A stretch of 58,914 nt of DNA from an uncultured Verrucomicrobiales bacterium (GTDB taxonomy: Bacteria; Verrucomicrobiota; Verrucomicrobiia; Verrucomicrobiales; Akkermansiaceae): contig CALGJQ010000028.1 of NCBI GenBank assembly GCA_937928545.1, positions 1 through 58,914 on the forward strand, read 5' to 3'. Shown piece by piece: positions 32,694 through 41,747 of this stretch. The position numbers and the translations under genes were made by a program. The stretch's first letter is position 1; each line of letters begins with the position of its first letter. Below the pieces are notes generated by a model. It was not told the DNA's origin. It did not search any database and was given only the letters and a program-made list of their open reading frames with translations.

Positions 32694-34454
32694 ATGAGCG
32701 AGGTGATTGTAGGGATTGATTTGGGGACGACGCAGTCGGCGGTGGCGGTGGTCGATTCGGGATTTCCTATATTATTAGCGGATGAAGACGGGCGGGCCTT
32801 ACTCCCGAGTGCGGTTTGGTATGGAGCGGGTGGAGAGATCGAGGTGGGGCACGAGGCCTTGCGACGGAGCGGGGTTGATCAAGTGATTACCAGTGTGAAG
32901 AGCCTCATTGGGCGTCGGGTGGAAGAATCTGGTGGTCGCTTACTTGGAAAGGGGATTTTAAAGACCTCTGCAGGTGAGGTGACCCCGGAGGAGGTTTCGG
33001 CGGAAATTTTAAAGAGGTTAAAGGCGGTGGCGGAGTATCGTTTGGAGACTGTGGTGTCGAAGGCGGTGATCACGGTGCCGGCGTATTTTCATGATGCGCA
33101 GCGCGCGGCGACGAAGCGTGCTGGAGAGCTTGCGGGGCTGGAGGTGGTTCGGATCGTCAGTGAGCCGACGGCGGCGGCTTTGTCTTATGGACTAGACCGG
33201 CTCGACGAAAATGCGAAGGTGGCGGTGTTTGATTTGGGCGGAGGGACCTTCGATGTTTCAATTTTAGAAATGCGGGAAGGGGTCTTTGAGGTGTCGGCAA
33301 CCGCGGGAGATACGAGTTTAGGGGGAGATGATTTTGATCGAGCGATTGCGAAATATGCGGCGGAAAAGCTAGAGGTGGATTTTGAGGAGATGGAGGAATT
33401 GGAGAAGGTGCGATTTGTGAGCGAGGGGAGGAGGTTAAAGCATTTGCTGAGTGAGGAAAGCGGTGGGGTGTTTCGCATTCCTTTTACGGGGGAAGTTCCG
33501 CTGAGCTTGGAGGTGTTTGAGAAGATTTTGCAGCCATTCTTAGACCGGATGGAGTCTTCGTGTCGTCGAGCAATGTTGGATGCAGGTGTTGAGGTTGAGG
33601 ACTTGGGTTCGGTTGTCATGGTGGGGGGGAGTAGTCGCATCCCGGCAGTGAAAGAGAGGGTGGAGAAGGTCTTTGCGAAGGAGCCGGATCTGAGCCAGCA
33701 TCCTGATGAGGCAATCGCAAGAGGAGCGGCAATTCAGGCGGGGATTTTAGCGGGAACGGTGCGTGAGGTGCTTCTTCTGGATGTTACGCCGCTGAGCTTG
33801 GGGATCGAAACGATGGGAGGATTAATGAATACTCTCATTTCTAGAAATACGACGATCCCATGTAAGGCGGGCGAGATGTTTACCAATGCCGCGGATGGGC
33901 AGAAGTCGATGAAGGTTCGGGTTTTACAAGGGGAGCGTGAGTTGGCCGAAGATAATTGGGAGTTGGGTTCCTTTGAGGTGCCTTTCGAGCCTGCGCGGCG
34001 AGGACAGGCAAGAGTAGGGGTCGAATTTCGGATTGATGCTGATGGGATTCTTTCAGTTCTGGCGAGAGACGTAGCGACCAACGAAGATGTGATCATTGAG
34101 GTGGGGAGTGCGGCGGTGGATGTAAACGAGGCCAAGGTTGAGAAAATGGTGAGTGAGAGTGTCGAGTATGCGTTTGAGGATATGAATGCGCGGGTTTTTG
34201 AGGAAGCGCGGCTAAAGGCGGATGAATTGATTCCGGCGGTGGAAACGGCTTTGAAACAGGCTGACGGGCTTTTGGAAGAGGGGGAAGTTCAAGCGATTGA
34301 AGGGGCAAGAACGAAGGTTTTAGAAGCGATTAAGGGTCGAGAGGTTGGGTTGTTGAAGTCTGCGGTTGAGGAGTTGGATCAGGCTACTGAGAATTTGGCG
34401 GCCCTCCTCGTAGAGAAGGCGACTCAGTCACTTTTTTCGAGTTCTCAAGATTGA
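32694..34454 (+). CDS. hscA: HscA-type Hsp70 chaperone
   Basis: 586 residues from ATG 32694. Hsp70 nucleotide-binding signatures are VGIDLGTTQSAVAVV at the N-terminus, VFDLGGGTFDVSILE and VVMVGGSSRIPAVKERV. The substrate-binding part starts about 370 (DVTPLSLGIETMGG) and ends in a helical lid. It is shorter than DnaK and lacks a DnaK-type EEVD-like or long Gly-rich tail, matching HscA. It releases Fe-S clusters from the scaffold with ATP. iscS and iscU are not in the window. Confidence 0.88.
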   Translation: MSEVIVGIDLGTTQSAVAVVDSGFPILLADEDGRALLPSAVWYGAGGEIEVGHEALRRSGVDQVITSVKSLIGRRVEESGGRLLGKGILKTSAGEVTPEEVSAEILKRLKAVAEYRLETVVSKAVITVPAYFHDAQRAATKRAGELAGLEVVRIVSEPTAAALSYGLDRLDENAKVAVFDLGGGTFDVSILEMREGVFEVSATAGDTSLGGDDFDRAIAKYAAEKLEVDFEEMEELEKVRFVSEGRRLKHLLSEESGGVFRIPFTGEVPLSLEVFEKILQPFLDRMESSCRRAMLDAGVEVEDLGSVVMVGGSSRIPAVKERVEKVFAKEPDLSQHPDEAIARGAAIQAGILAGTVREVLLLDVTPLSLGIETMGGLMNTLISRNTTIPCKAGEMFTNAADGQKSMKVRVLQGERELAEDNWELGSFEVPFEPARRGQARVGVEFRIDADGILSVLARDVATNEDVIIEVGSAAVDVNEAKVEKMVSESVEYAFEDMNARVFEEARLKADELIPAVETALKQADGLLEEGEVQAIEGARTKVLEAIKGREVGLLKSAVEELDQATENLAALLVEKATQSLFSSSQD

Positions 34455-34497
34455 CTGATGGGGCCTTGGTCATTCAAAGTCACGTCCTAGTAAGCAA

Positions 34498-35823
34498 ATG
34501 AGCAAAAAAGCAGGAGTTTTCATCTGTCCATCTTGTCAGGGTGTCGTCCAAAGTGACGGGCCTTTAGAGCAGGGTGTCGTCTGCGACCATTGCTTGCATG
34601 AATTTGGAACTCCAGATGATTTATCGGCGGCCAAAGCTGCGCTAGTGAATAAGCTCCCAAAAGGGAGTGTCGGAGGAGTTGAAAAGAAGAAGGTTTTGAT
34701 TAGCAGGAATGTGACTGCTCAGAGGAAGGTCGATGAGCCCAAGCAGGTTGAAGCTGTTCGAGCGAAGATTCCGGTTAAGACCTTGGAAGAGAGTGTGGAA
34801 GAGGCTGCGAATGGCAGCCGCGATGAAGAGACGATCATGCCGGATGGGTCTCGAAAGGTGAAACGAAGAAAGAAGCGGCCGAAAAAGGAGAAGAATCTCA
34901 AATTAGTTCTGTTTCTTGCCGGGTGGATCAGCGTGATCGGAATTGTTTTTGCATTGTTTAAACTTGGAGACAGTGAAGGCGAAGTTGTCGAAGAGACCGA
35001 GACCGAGGAGGAGATCAATGAGAAGACGATCAAGAATGAAGTGCTGAGACGTTTCTTCCCTCAAGTGAGCGAAAGTTTCACCGATTTTTTGACACATCCA
35101 ACAAATGATGGGCGTGAGCAATTCATCAGTAATTCATCAGGTCTAGCCCTTCCTTTTTCCAAGTATTATTTATACAATCCTTTTCCGAAGCCCGAATCTT
35201 CGATGAGGGTGAGTGCGAGCAATGTCATCAGGCTCTCGGAGAAGGATTTTGCGATTGAGACAATTTGGAAAAACAAGGATGGGAACCGTCTTGGGGCGGC
35301 ACATTTATGGGATGGAGAAGCATGGAAGCTTGATTGGGAAAATTTTGCCCCATATTCGACTGAGTCGTGGTCTCGTTTTCGTGCTGAGTTAGGAGGGACA
35401 GAAGGAGAATTTAGATTGCTGGCAAGAAAGCGTGAAACGAGCGACGAAAGTGAGCATTTTTATGTGAGTTTCTATCGACCTCCCTTGTTTTTTGAAAATT
35501 CGGAGGAGTTTCGTTCAACGGAATCCCCCGAGGTAGAGTTGGAAACCGACAGCGAACTTGGACAAAGGTTTTTGAATCTTTGGAAAGATCACAAAGCGGG
35601 GAAGGTTCCCTTAGATTCGATTTTAGGAAAGTCTCTTGATCCTTCGAACTACCTCCGCATGAACGTGCAATTAGCGTGGGAGAAAAATGATCAAGATGAG
35701 AGCATCTTGGTTCTGAAAGATATTATTGGGGTTTTATGGTTTGGAGACGTCATTCAGACCCACTACCGAAATAGTTTGAAGATGAGTGCTACTGACGCTG
35801 GAGAAATTCTAGGCGATGAGTAG
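34498..35823 (+). CDS. Zinc-ribbon, single-TM protein of unknown function
   Basis: 441 residues. An N-terminal zinc ribbon has CPSC (about residue 10) and CDHC (about 29). A very basic stretch (KVKRRKKRPKKEKN) directly precedes the only TM segment (LVLFLAGWISVIGIVFALF). The remaining 270 residues are a soluble, probably periplasmic domain. It shares its basic-TM-soluble plan with the next gene, 20 bp downstream, and the two read as diverged paralogs in one operon. No known family recognised. Confidence 0.8.
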   Translation: MSKKAGVFICPSCQGVVQSDGPLEQGVVCDHCLHEFGTPDDLSAAKAALVNKLPKGSVGGVEKKKVLISRNVTAQRKVDEPKQVEAVRAKIPVKTLEESVEEAANGSRDEETIMPDGSRKVKRRKKRPKKEKNLKLVLFLAGWISVIGIVFALFKLGDSEGEVVEETETEEEINEKTIKNEVLRRFFPQVSESFTDFLTHPTNDGREQFISNSSGLALPFSKYYLYNPFPKPESSMRVSASNVIRLSEKDFAIETIWKNKDGNRLGAAHLWDGEAWKLDWENFAPYSTESWSRFRAELGGTEGEFRLLARKRETSDESEHFYVSFYRPPLFFENSEEFRSTESPEVELETDSELGQRFLNLWKDHKAGKVPLDSILGKSLDPSNYLRMNVQLAWEKNDQDESILVLKDIIGVLWFGDVIQTHYRNSLKMSATDAGEILGDE

Positions 35824-35843
35824 CCCCAAGTTACGATAAACAC

Positions 35844-37004
35844 ATGAGTGCTCAAAATGACAAAGAACCTGAAGAGGTGCCGGAAGGAATGGTTCGCAGA
35901 ACTCGTAAGGTTCGTAAAAAACGGAAAGGGAAGAAATCGGCCGAAGAGGGTAAGGCGCAGGCCAATAGTCTGTTCGCGAAAGCCAAGGATCTCCTCGTTG
36001 GAATGGAAGAGGAGAATGAGGAATATGGTCCTGTCGATCTTGCCGAGCAAGTTAGGCGTCTCAAGCAGAAGAAGGAGGATGATCGTCCATTAGATGACAT
36101 TTGGGGAACAAAAAGGAGATCCTCGTCGTGGTTGTGGATCGTTCTCGTGGGTATGATTGTCTCGGTGATAGCGATTGTGATAGGAGTTACAAAATGGCTC
36201 TCAGATGATTCTCGACAAGAATTGGGATCACTCGATTTGGGGGCTTCGGTAGGGGGGCAAGGTGAGCAGTTTGATTTGAGTGAAGGTCCTCTAGGGTGGT
36301 TTCATGAAGACTCAGTCGGAGTTCTTGCGGAGGCTCAAGACATCATAGCCCGGGCGAATGCCGCGTCGGATTCTGCGGGCTTTGCGGAATTTGTGAGGGA
36401 GTCTCCGAATCGGGGCCAAGATGAGCTATCTCCAGAATTATGGGGGAGCGATTGTCTTACTAATGCGACTTCGTATTTTACATGGCTGCCGCAAGTCGTG
36501 AATTCTTCTCAGGGCTCAGGAAACTATAAGAGGGGATATCTCAAGATCACTGGAACGAGGGTAGATGGGAATCGCTATGAAATGTATTTTGTGGAGATCG
36601 ATAACAAGATTACTTTGGATTGGGACGCAACAATGGGTTGGTCCGAGATGAGTGTTGCCGAGATTGCTCGCGAGAAGCCGAGAAAAGAGATTTTTCTTCG
36701 CTGTCAGGTAACTAAGAAAAATACATTCGACCAAAAATTTGGAAAAATTAAACACTCCGGTTACGTGATCTCAGGAGGGCTTAGTGATGAGTTTTTTCTA
36801 GCTTACGTGCCTATTAATACCGAGCGAGGTAAGGTGATCGATCGTGACCTACGATTGCTTCTCAATTATGGGAGTTTTGTTACAGACCAACCTCCGTTTA
36901 AGAACATGAAGGCAACTCTTCGAGTTCGTTACAACAATGAGGTCGGTAAGGAGGGAATCTTTGAGATCGTCGAGTTTCTCCACGATGGCTGGGTTAGCCC
37001 TTGA
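35844..37004 (+). CDS. Basic-N-terminus, single-TM protein of unknown function
   Basis: 386 residues. The N-terminal cytosolic part has RRTRKVRKKRKGKK and a helical acidic stretch, then one TM segment (WLWIVLVGMIVSVIAIVIG) and a soluble domain of about 230 residues with an LDWD motif comparable to KLDW in the upstream gene. It has no zinc ribbon. It follows the upstream gene by 20 bp and overlaps the 3' end of the converging aroE by 11 nt. It looks like a diverged paralog of its neighbour. Confidence 0.78.
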   Translation: MSAQNDKEPEEVPEGMVRRTRKVRKKRKGKKSAEEGKAQANSLFAKAKDLLVGMEEENEEYGPVDLAEQVRRLKQKKEDDRPLDDIWGTKRRSSSWLWIVLVGMIVSVIAIVIGVTKWLSDDSRQELGSLDLGASVGGQGEQFDLSEGPLGWFHEDSVGVLAEAQDIIARANAASDSAGFAEFVRESPNRGQDELSPELWGSDCLTNATSYFTWLPQVVNSSQGSGNYKRGYLKITGTRVDGNRYEMYFVEIDNKITLDWDATMGWSEMSVAEIAREKPRKEIFLRCQVTKKNTFDQKFGKIKHSGYVISGGLSDEFFLAYVPINTERGKVIDRDLRLLLNYGSFVTDQPPFKNMKATLRVRYNNEVGKEGIFEIVEFLHDGWVSP

Positions 37005-37917
37005 TCGTTTCAAGAACGCCTTTTCTCATTTCGCTGATTGGGGCGTCTTGATTGAGCCAGTATTCGAGAGAGAGGGCCCCTTGATGAATGAGGAGCGAAA
37101 GCCCGTTCGCGACTCTAGCGCTATGGCTTTCGGCATCTCGTAAGAGACGAGTTCGCTCGGGATTGTAGATGGTGTCGTAGACAAGATGGTGAGGCTCGAC
37201 CCAGTGACTTGGAAAAGGAGAGGGGTCGACTGATTTGAGACCCACTGAGGTGGTGTTAATGATGAGTTCGCTAGCTGCGATGGCTTCTTCTAAGCCGGTG
37301 TCATCGAGTGCGATCGTGCTGATGCGATCTCGAGGGCCTTCGAGGGTTTCAGGTTGTCCGAGTCTGAGGAGGTCTTCCATCATCCCTTCGATTTTTTCGA
37401 GAGTGCGGTTTACAAGGATGATTTGAGGGCAATTTTCGAGGACGCATTGCGTGGCGATCGCCCGTCCAGCTCCGCCGCCGGCTCCGACGATGATGACTTT
37501 GAGGTCTCCGAGATCGACTCCGAATTCTTCGCGAATGGCGCGAGCGAAGCCGGGGCCGTCCGTATTAAAGCCGGTCCGTTTTCCTTCGTGATCAAAGACG
37601 ATGGTGTTGACTGCTCCCATGCTTGCGGCGGCGGGATCAACTTTATGACAAGCTTCAAGCGCTTCTAGCTTATGAGGAACGGTGACATTGATTCCCTCAA
37701 TGCCGGCTGCGTGCATTTTTTCAAATGCTTCGGAGACTTTTCCTATTTCGACTTCGACCCGAATGTAACGAGCGTCTTGATCCAGGGCATCGAGCGCAGG
37801 TTGATGGAGTTGAGGCGAAAGTGAATGAGCAACGGGATTACCAATCACGGCGTAACGAGCCGGCTTTTCTTCGCCCTCGTTGATTTGATCGAGTTGGTCG
37901 ATGGTGAAGAATTTCAT
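36994..37917 (-). CDS. aroE: Shikimate dehydrogenase
   Basis: 307 residues. Substrate-binding SLSPQLHQ and catalytic region NVTVPHK are present, together with the NADP-binding Rossmann motif GAGGGAGRAIA and NRT. The GFNTDGPGF motif is typical of AroE. It reduces 3-dehydroshikimate to shikimate for aromatic amino acid synthesis. It starts 4 nt inside the gltX stop (ATGA), so the two form a minus-strand operon. It overlaps the upstream convergent gene by 11 nt at its 3' end. Confidence 0.94.
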   Translation of the reverse strand: MKFFTIDQLDQINEGEEKPARYAVIGNPVAHSLSPQLHQPALDALDQDARYIRVEVEIGKVSEAFEKMHAAGIEGINVTVPHKLEALEACHKVDPAAASMGAVNTIVFDHEGKRTGFNTDGPGFARAIREEFGVDLGDLKVIIVGAGGGAGRAIATQCVLENCPQIILVNRTLEKIEGMMEDLLRLGQPETLEGPRDRISTIALDDTGLEEAIAASELIINTTSVGLKSVDPSPFPSHWVEPHHLVYDTIYNPERTRLLRDAESHSARVANGLSLLIHQGALSLEYWLNQDAPISEMRKGVLETIKG

Positions 37918-39194
37918 GCTAAGAGGGATGTGAAATTTTTAAGGCGCCGGACACATTCTTGCTGCCCGAGAATTTCGAGGATGGCCCCAAGGTCAGGTCC
38001 GCCCGCTTTCCCGGAGAGTGCGACCCGAAGTGGGAACATGAGCTGACCTGGTTTTGCTCCTTCAGCCTTCGCCGTTTCGCCAATGCTCGCTTTGGCCAGT
38101 GACCAGTCCTGGAGCTGGGCAAAGGTCGCAGAGAGCTTTGTTAAAAGTGGTGCCGCAAGCTCGTTTCCTTTCACTTTGGTGAGGGCTTCGGGATCGATTG
38201 GAAATTCCGGGTCGAGGTAAAAGGCCACGGCGTTTGGAACTTCACTGAGAAGAGAGATTTTCTCCTGAATAGAGAGCAACATTTCGGGGGTGGCCTCTGA
38301 ATCACAAGCCGCCACGAAATCGTCTGGAGACATCTTGAGAAGATGTTGCTGATTGACCCAACGGCATTTCTCGGGGTCGAAGCGAGCCGGCGCGCGGTTT
38401 ACGGAATCGAGTGTGAATTTTTCGATTAACTCGGAAGCAGAGAAAATCTCGCTTTCATCTTTTGGAGACCAACCAAGAAGAGCGAGGAAGTTGACAACGG
38501 CGTCTGAGGTGAAGCCTTGCTTTGGATAGTCGCCCAGAGCCGCTCCTTCATCTCGTTTTGACATTTTTGACCCGTCGCCATTGAGGATGAGCGGAACGTG
38601 TGCGTAGGCTGGTGGGGTTGCTCCGAAGGCCTCAAAGAGTTGGAGGTGTTTCGGAGTATTCATGAGATGATCCTCGCCGCGAATGGCGTGGGTGATTCCC
38701 ATGGTGAGATCATCTACGACGTTCACGAAGTGGAAGACAAAAGATCCATCGGACCGGCGGACCACCATGTCAGGGGTGTTTGATTCGTCGCTGTAATCGA
38801 TCGTCACCTCGCCACAGACGAGATCGTTCATGGTGACTGGTTTGCGCTCAAAGCGGAAGCGCCAGGCTCCGTCATCTTCATAGACTCGATCCGCAGTGAC
38901 GAGTTTTTCAAACCACTCTTGGTAAATGGCATCGCGTTGAGACTGATAGTAAGGACCACATGTGCCTTCGTTCTCAGGTCCTTCCCAGTCTAAGCCCAGC
39001 CAAGCGAGGCCATCAAAAATAGCGGCGCGGGCTTCTTCCGTGTTTCGAGCCGCATCAGTATCTTCCACCCGAAGGACGAAGGTCCCTCCGTGGTGTTTTG
39101 CGAAAAGCCAATTAAAGAGCGCTGTGCGAGCTCCTCCTACGTGGAGATAGCCGGTAGGCGAGGGGGCAAAGCGAGTGCGGACAGGATGCGACAT
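37914..39194 (-). CDS. gltX: Glutamyl-tRNA synthetase
   Basis: 426 residues, short for a bacterial GluRS (usually 460-500). Class I signatures are intact: HIGH-like HVGG in RFAPSPTGYLHVGG and KMSKR in DGSKMSKRDEGA. The N-terminal catalytic core is complete. The shortening is in the C-terminal anticodon-binding part, which ends soon after residue 420. It charges tRNA-Glu and perhaps tRNA-Gln for transamidation. It is translationally coupled to aroE. Confidence 0.93.
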   Translation of the reverse strand: MSHPVRTRFAPSPTGYLHVGGARTALFNWLFAKHHGGTFVLRVEDTDAARNTEEARAAIFDGLAWLGLDWEGPENEGTCGPYYQSQRDAIYQEWFEKLVTADRVYEDDGAWRFRFERKPVTMNDLVCGEVTIDYSDESNTPDMVVRRSDGSFVFHFVNVVDDLTMGITHAIRGEDHLMNTPKHLQLFEAFGATPPAYAHVPLILNGDGSKMSKRDEGAALGDYPKQGFTSDAVVNFLALLGWSPKDESEIFSASELIEKFTLDSVNRAPARFDPEKCRWVNQQHLLKMSPDDFVAACDSEATPEMLLSIQEKISLLSEVPNAVAFYLDPEFPIDPEALTKVKGNELAAPLLTKLSATFAQLQDWSLAKASIGETAKAEGAKPGQLMFPLRVALSGKAGGPDLGAILEILGQQECVRRLKNFTSLLA

Positions 39195-39256
39195 CGCGAG
39201 GAGATATACTCCGCAGTCGGCGTGCGGGCAATCGGGATCAGGAATTAAATCACTTC

Positions 39257-39766
39257 CTAGTAAAGTGTCCGGCGTGGCTCTTCTTTTTCTTTTTCCTTAT
39301 CCCCTTTTTCGATTTCCATCTTTTCAAAGTCACCTTCTTCACAGCATCGGACAAAGCCTTCACCGAAGCACTTCAAGCGATCCCATTGCTCACGAATATC
39401 TTCCGCTTCATCCTCAGTGATCGAGCTGTCGAGAGCGGCTTGTGAAATTCGGGTAAGGAGACTGGCGAATTGAGCAACAATCTCGTTTGTGGCAGGGAGA
39501 ACTTCGAAGCCTTGGTCGCAGGCGCTGGGAGGATTCCTGACAAAGTAGCCGTCGCACTTTTCGCAGAGCCAAGTGACGATGCGCTCTTCTTCGGTTAAGC
39601 GGATGATTTCTAGGAGGCGGTCCAGCGGATTTCGTGAGCCACTTCCACTTTCAGACTGCTCTTGTGCCCACTTATAAACCAAAGAGAGGGAGACCCCTAG
39701 TTCAGCAGCAATTGCCTTGGGACTGGAGTTTTTAAAGGCCTCTTTGAAGATCTCGTAGCTTTCCAT
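39257..39766 (-). CDS. HTH-containing protein of unknown function
   Basis: 169 residues from ATG 39766. The N-terminal 40 residues form a helix-turn-helix (SPKAIAAELGVSLSLVYKWA), like phage regulator or transposase-type HTH. The middle contains a possible zinc site (CEKC in TWLCEKCDGYFVR, with Cys further on). The C-terminus ends in a charged run (EKMEIEKGDKEKEKEE). Probably a DNA-binding regulator. I know similar stand-alone proteins in Verrucomicrobia but no assigned function. Confidence 0.7.
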   Translation of the reverse strand: MESYEIFKEAFKNSSPKAIAAELGVSLSLVYKWAQEQSESGSGSRNPLDRLLEIIRLTEEERIVTWLCEKCDGYFVRNPPSACDQGFEVLPATNEIVAQFASLLTRISQAALDSSITEDEAEDIREQWDRLKCFGEGFVRCCEEGDFEKMEIEKGDKEKEKEEPRRTLY

Positions 39767-39807
39767 TTCACCTAGACTAGGGAGCGAAGCCTCTGAGTGC
39801 AAGGTTT

Positions 39808-40674
39808 CTAACGACCTGGCACATAGAGTTGTGAACCGCTTCGGATCATTTGCTCTGGGCTCAGGTCGACATCATTGAGTTTATTGATTTGAGCGACGGT
39901 TGTTCGGTGCAGTCTCGCGATTTCGGCAAGACGACTATCTCTTGAGACCGGAACAAGCCTAGGCTCAGGAGGTTTCACGTCGTAATAGTGACGAGAGAGG
40001 TTCCTTGTGGAGCTTGAGGGATTCGAAAGGTATGGATTTCTCCGAGCCTCCACCCCTTGATAGACTTGTTGAGTCGGAGGGGTCGCTTTGACCTGCTCGA
40101 CTTGGCGAGGTTTTGGAGCTGAGGCAGGCGCTGAATAACTAGCTTGGCCCGGAATGTTGAGAATCTTTCCGACGCGCAGGCGACGTGGGTCAAGACCGGG
40201 GTTAGCGCTCATTAATTCGTGAAGGCGAATCCCGTGGTTCTCTGAAATTCGTCCTAGAATATCGCCTTGTTTGACTCGATAGCTTCCCATCTTCGTATTC
40301 GTGTTCGCGGTCCGAGAGGATGGGGATGAGGCGGATGAGGTCCTTGTCCCGCCCGGGACCTTGATGCTTTTACCAATCGCTAAGCGGCGAGGGTTAATAC
40401 TTGGGTTCGCTTGCTCCAAGGCAGAGACCGAGACGTTTAAGCGACGAGCAATTGTCCAGAAAGAGTCTCCTGAGCGGACGACATAGCTTCCAGAACCGCT
40501 TGAGCTGCGATTGGGGGTATGACGCTCATGAGATCCTCGCTTGTTGATTTGATTCAACAGAAGCTGGAGCTCAGAAACCTGAGTCTCAAGGCGATCGACG
40601 CGTTCATTCACTGAGACTCCTAAAAGGGGGCTAACAGAGGTGAAAAGAAGAAAAGCAATGGGGCGAACTTTCAT
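39808..40674 (-). CDS. LysM-repeat peptidoglycan-binding protein
   Basis: 288 residues with a signal-like N-terminus (PIAFLLFTSVSPLLGVS) and a short coiled coil (RVDRLETQVSELQLLL). It has three LysM units: YVVRSGDSFWTIARRLNVSV (about 60-105), YRVKQGDILGRISENHGIRL (about 130-175), and a weaker third near the end (RLAEIARLHRTTVAQIN). LysM binds peptidoglycan glycan. No catalytic domain follows, so it may be a cell-wall anchor or sensor. Confidence 0.85.
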   Translation of the reverse strand: MKVRPIAFLLFTSVSPLLGVSVNERVDRLETQVSELQLLLNQINKRGSHERHTPNRSSSGSGSYVVRSGDSFWTIARRLNVSVSALEQANPSINPRRLAIGKSIKVPGGTRTSSASSPSSRTANTNTKMGSYRVKQGDILGRISENHGIRLHELMSANPGLDPRRLRVGKILNIPGQASYSAPASAPKPRQVEQVKATPPTQQVYQGVEARRNPYLSNPSSSTRNLSRHYYDVKPPEPRLVPVSRDSRLAEIARLHRTTVAQINKLNDVDLSPEQMIRSGSQLYVPGR

Positions 40675-40739
40675 GATGGCTAAGACTATAATTCTAAAAT
40701 GAATTTAGTTCAACCATCTTTATTTTAAAATTTTCTTAA

Positions 40740-41747
40740 CTAATTCTCAGGAATGTCCTGCTGACTCCCCAATCGGAGGGTCTGGCTCTTTTCCGCAATC
40801 TCTTCCACGTCAGCGATGGAAGTCACTTGCGAGAGTTGCTGACGGAGAGGTTTCGCGCCTGGAAAACCTTTACAATAGGTCATTAAGCGCGAGCGCATCG
40901 CCATGAGGGTGTGCTTTTCTTCGCCATAGCGATCGGAATCCACCGCCAAACGGCAATGGCGGATCACGAAGCTCCATCGTTCTGCAATGGAAGGTCGAGG
41001 GGGAAGTTCTCCGCTTTCTAAAAAAGTTTTAGCCTCTGAGAAAATCCACGGGTTTTGCATGGCTGCGCGTCCGATCATGACGCCCGAGACGGCGGTTGTT
41101 TCCTTTCGATGCTTTAAAATTTCGGCGGAATCGATGTCACCGTTGCCAATGACTGGAATTTTGACCGATTGCGCGCTCTCATCGATGATTTCCCAATCGG
41201 CTTCACCACGATAGCCCTGAGAGCGTGTGCGACCGTGAATGGCGACTGCTTGGATGCCGCAATCTTCTAACAGCTGGCAAACGTGGGGTGCGTTGATGCT
41301 TTGTTGATCCCAGCCGATCCTAATTTTTCCGGTGACCGGAACTTGGTCGCCCACCGCTTTGACGATTTTCGAAGCCGTATCGGTGAGGAGTGGGCAGTCT
41401 TTCAGGAGTGACGAGCCTCCGTTTTTCGAAACGACCTTATTGACGGGGCAACCGAAGTTGAGGTCGATGAAGTCAGGTTGCTTCCAATCGATGATTTTTT
41501 TTGCCGCTTCGCCCATGCGATTTCCGTCTGCGCCAAAGAGCTGAACTCCGACCGGACGTTGCTCATCGGTAAAGGTGGTATATTTACGGGTGCGATGATC
41601 CGCCTGCATGATTCCTTCTGCCGAGACAAACTCGGTCACCATGACATCCGCACCCAGCTCTTTGCAGAGCGTGCGAAAAGTCACATCTGTCACTCCCGCC
41701 ATTGGGGCGAGGTAGATTGGAAAGCGGTCTTTGAACCAAGGTAACAT
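40740..41747 (-). CDS. dus: tRNA-dihydrouridine synthase
   Basis: 335 residues. The FMN TIM-barrel start is APMAGVTDVTFRTL, and the catalytic Cys lies in FIDLNFGCPVNKV. Also present are KIRIGWD and AIHGRTRSQGY. It reduces uridines in tRNA D-loops using NADPH/FMN. Its ATG overlaps the upstream unknown's stop by 1 nt (TAATG), making a minus-strand operon with lptF/G. The specific Dus class (A/B/C) is not assigned. Confidence 0.93.
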   Translation of the reverse strand: MLPWFKDRFPIYLAPMAGVTDVTFRTLCKELGADVMVTEFVSAEGIMQADHRTRKYTTFTDEQRPVGVQLFGADGNRMGEAAKKIIDWKQPDFIDLNFGCPVNKVVSKNGGSSLLKDCPLLTDTASKIVKAVGDQVPVTGKIRIGWDQQSINAPHVCQLLEDCGIQAVAIHGRTRSQGYRGEADWEIIDESAQSVKIPVIGNGDIDSAEILKHRKETTAVSGVMIGRAAMQNPWIFSEAKTFLESGELPPRPSIAERWSFVIRHCRLAVDSDRYGEEKHTLMAMRSRLMTYCKGFPGAKPLRQQLSQVTSIADVEEIAEKSQTLRLGSQQDIPEN

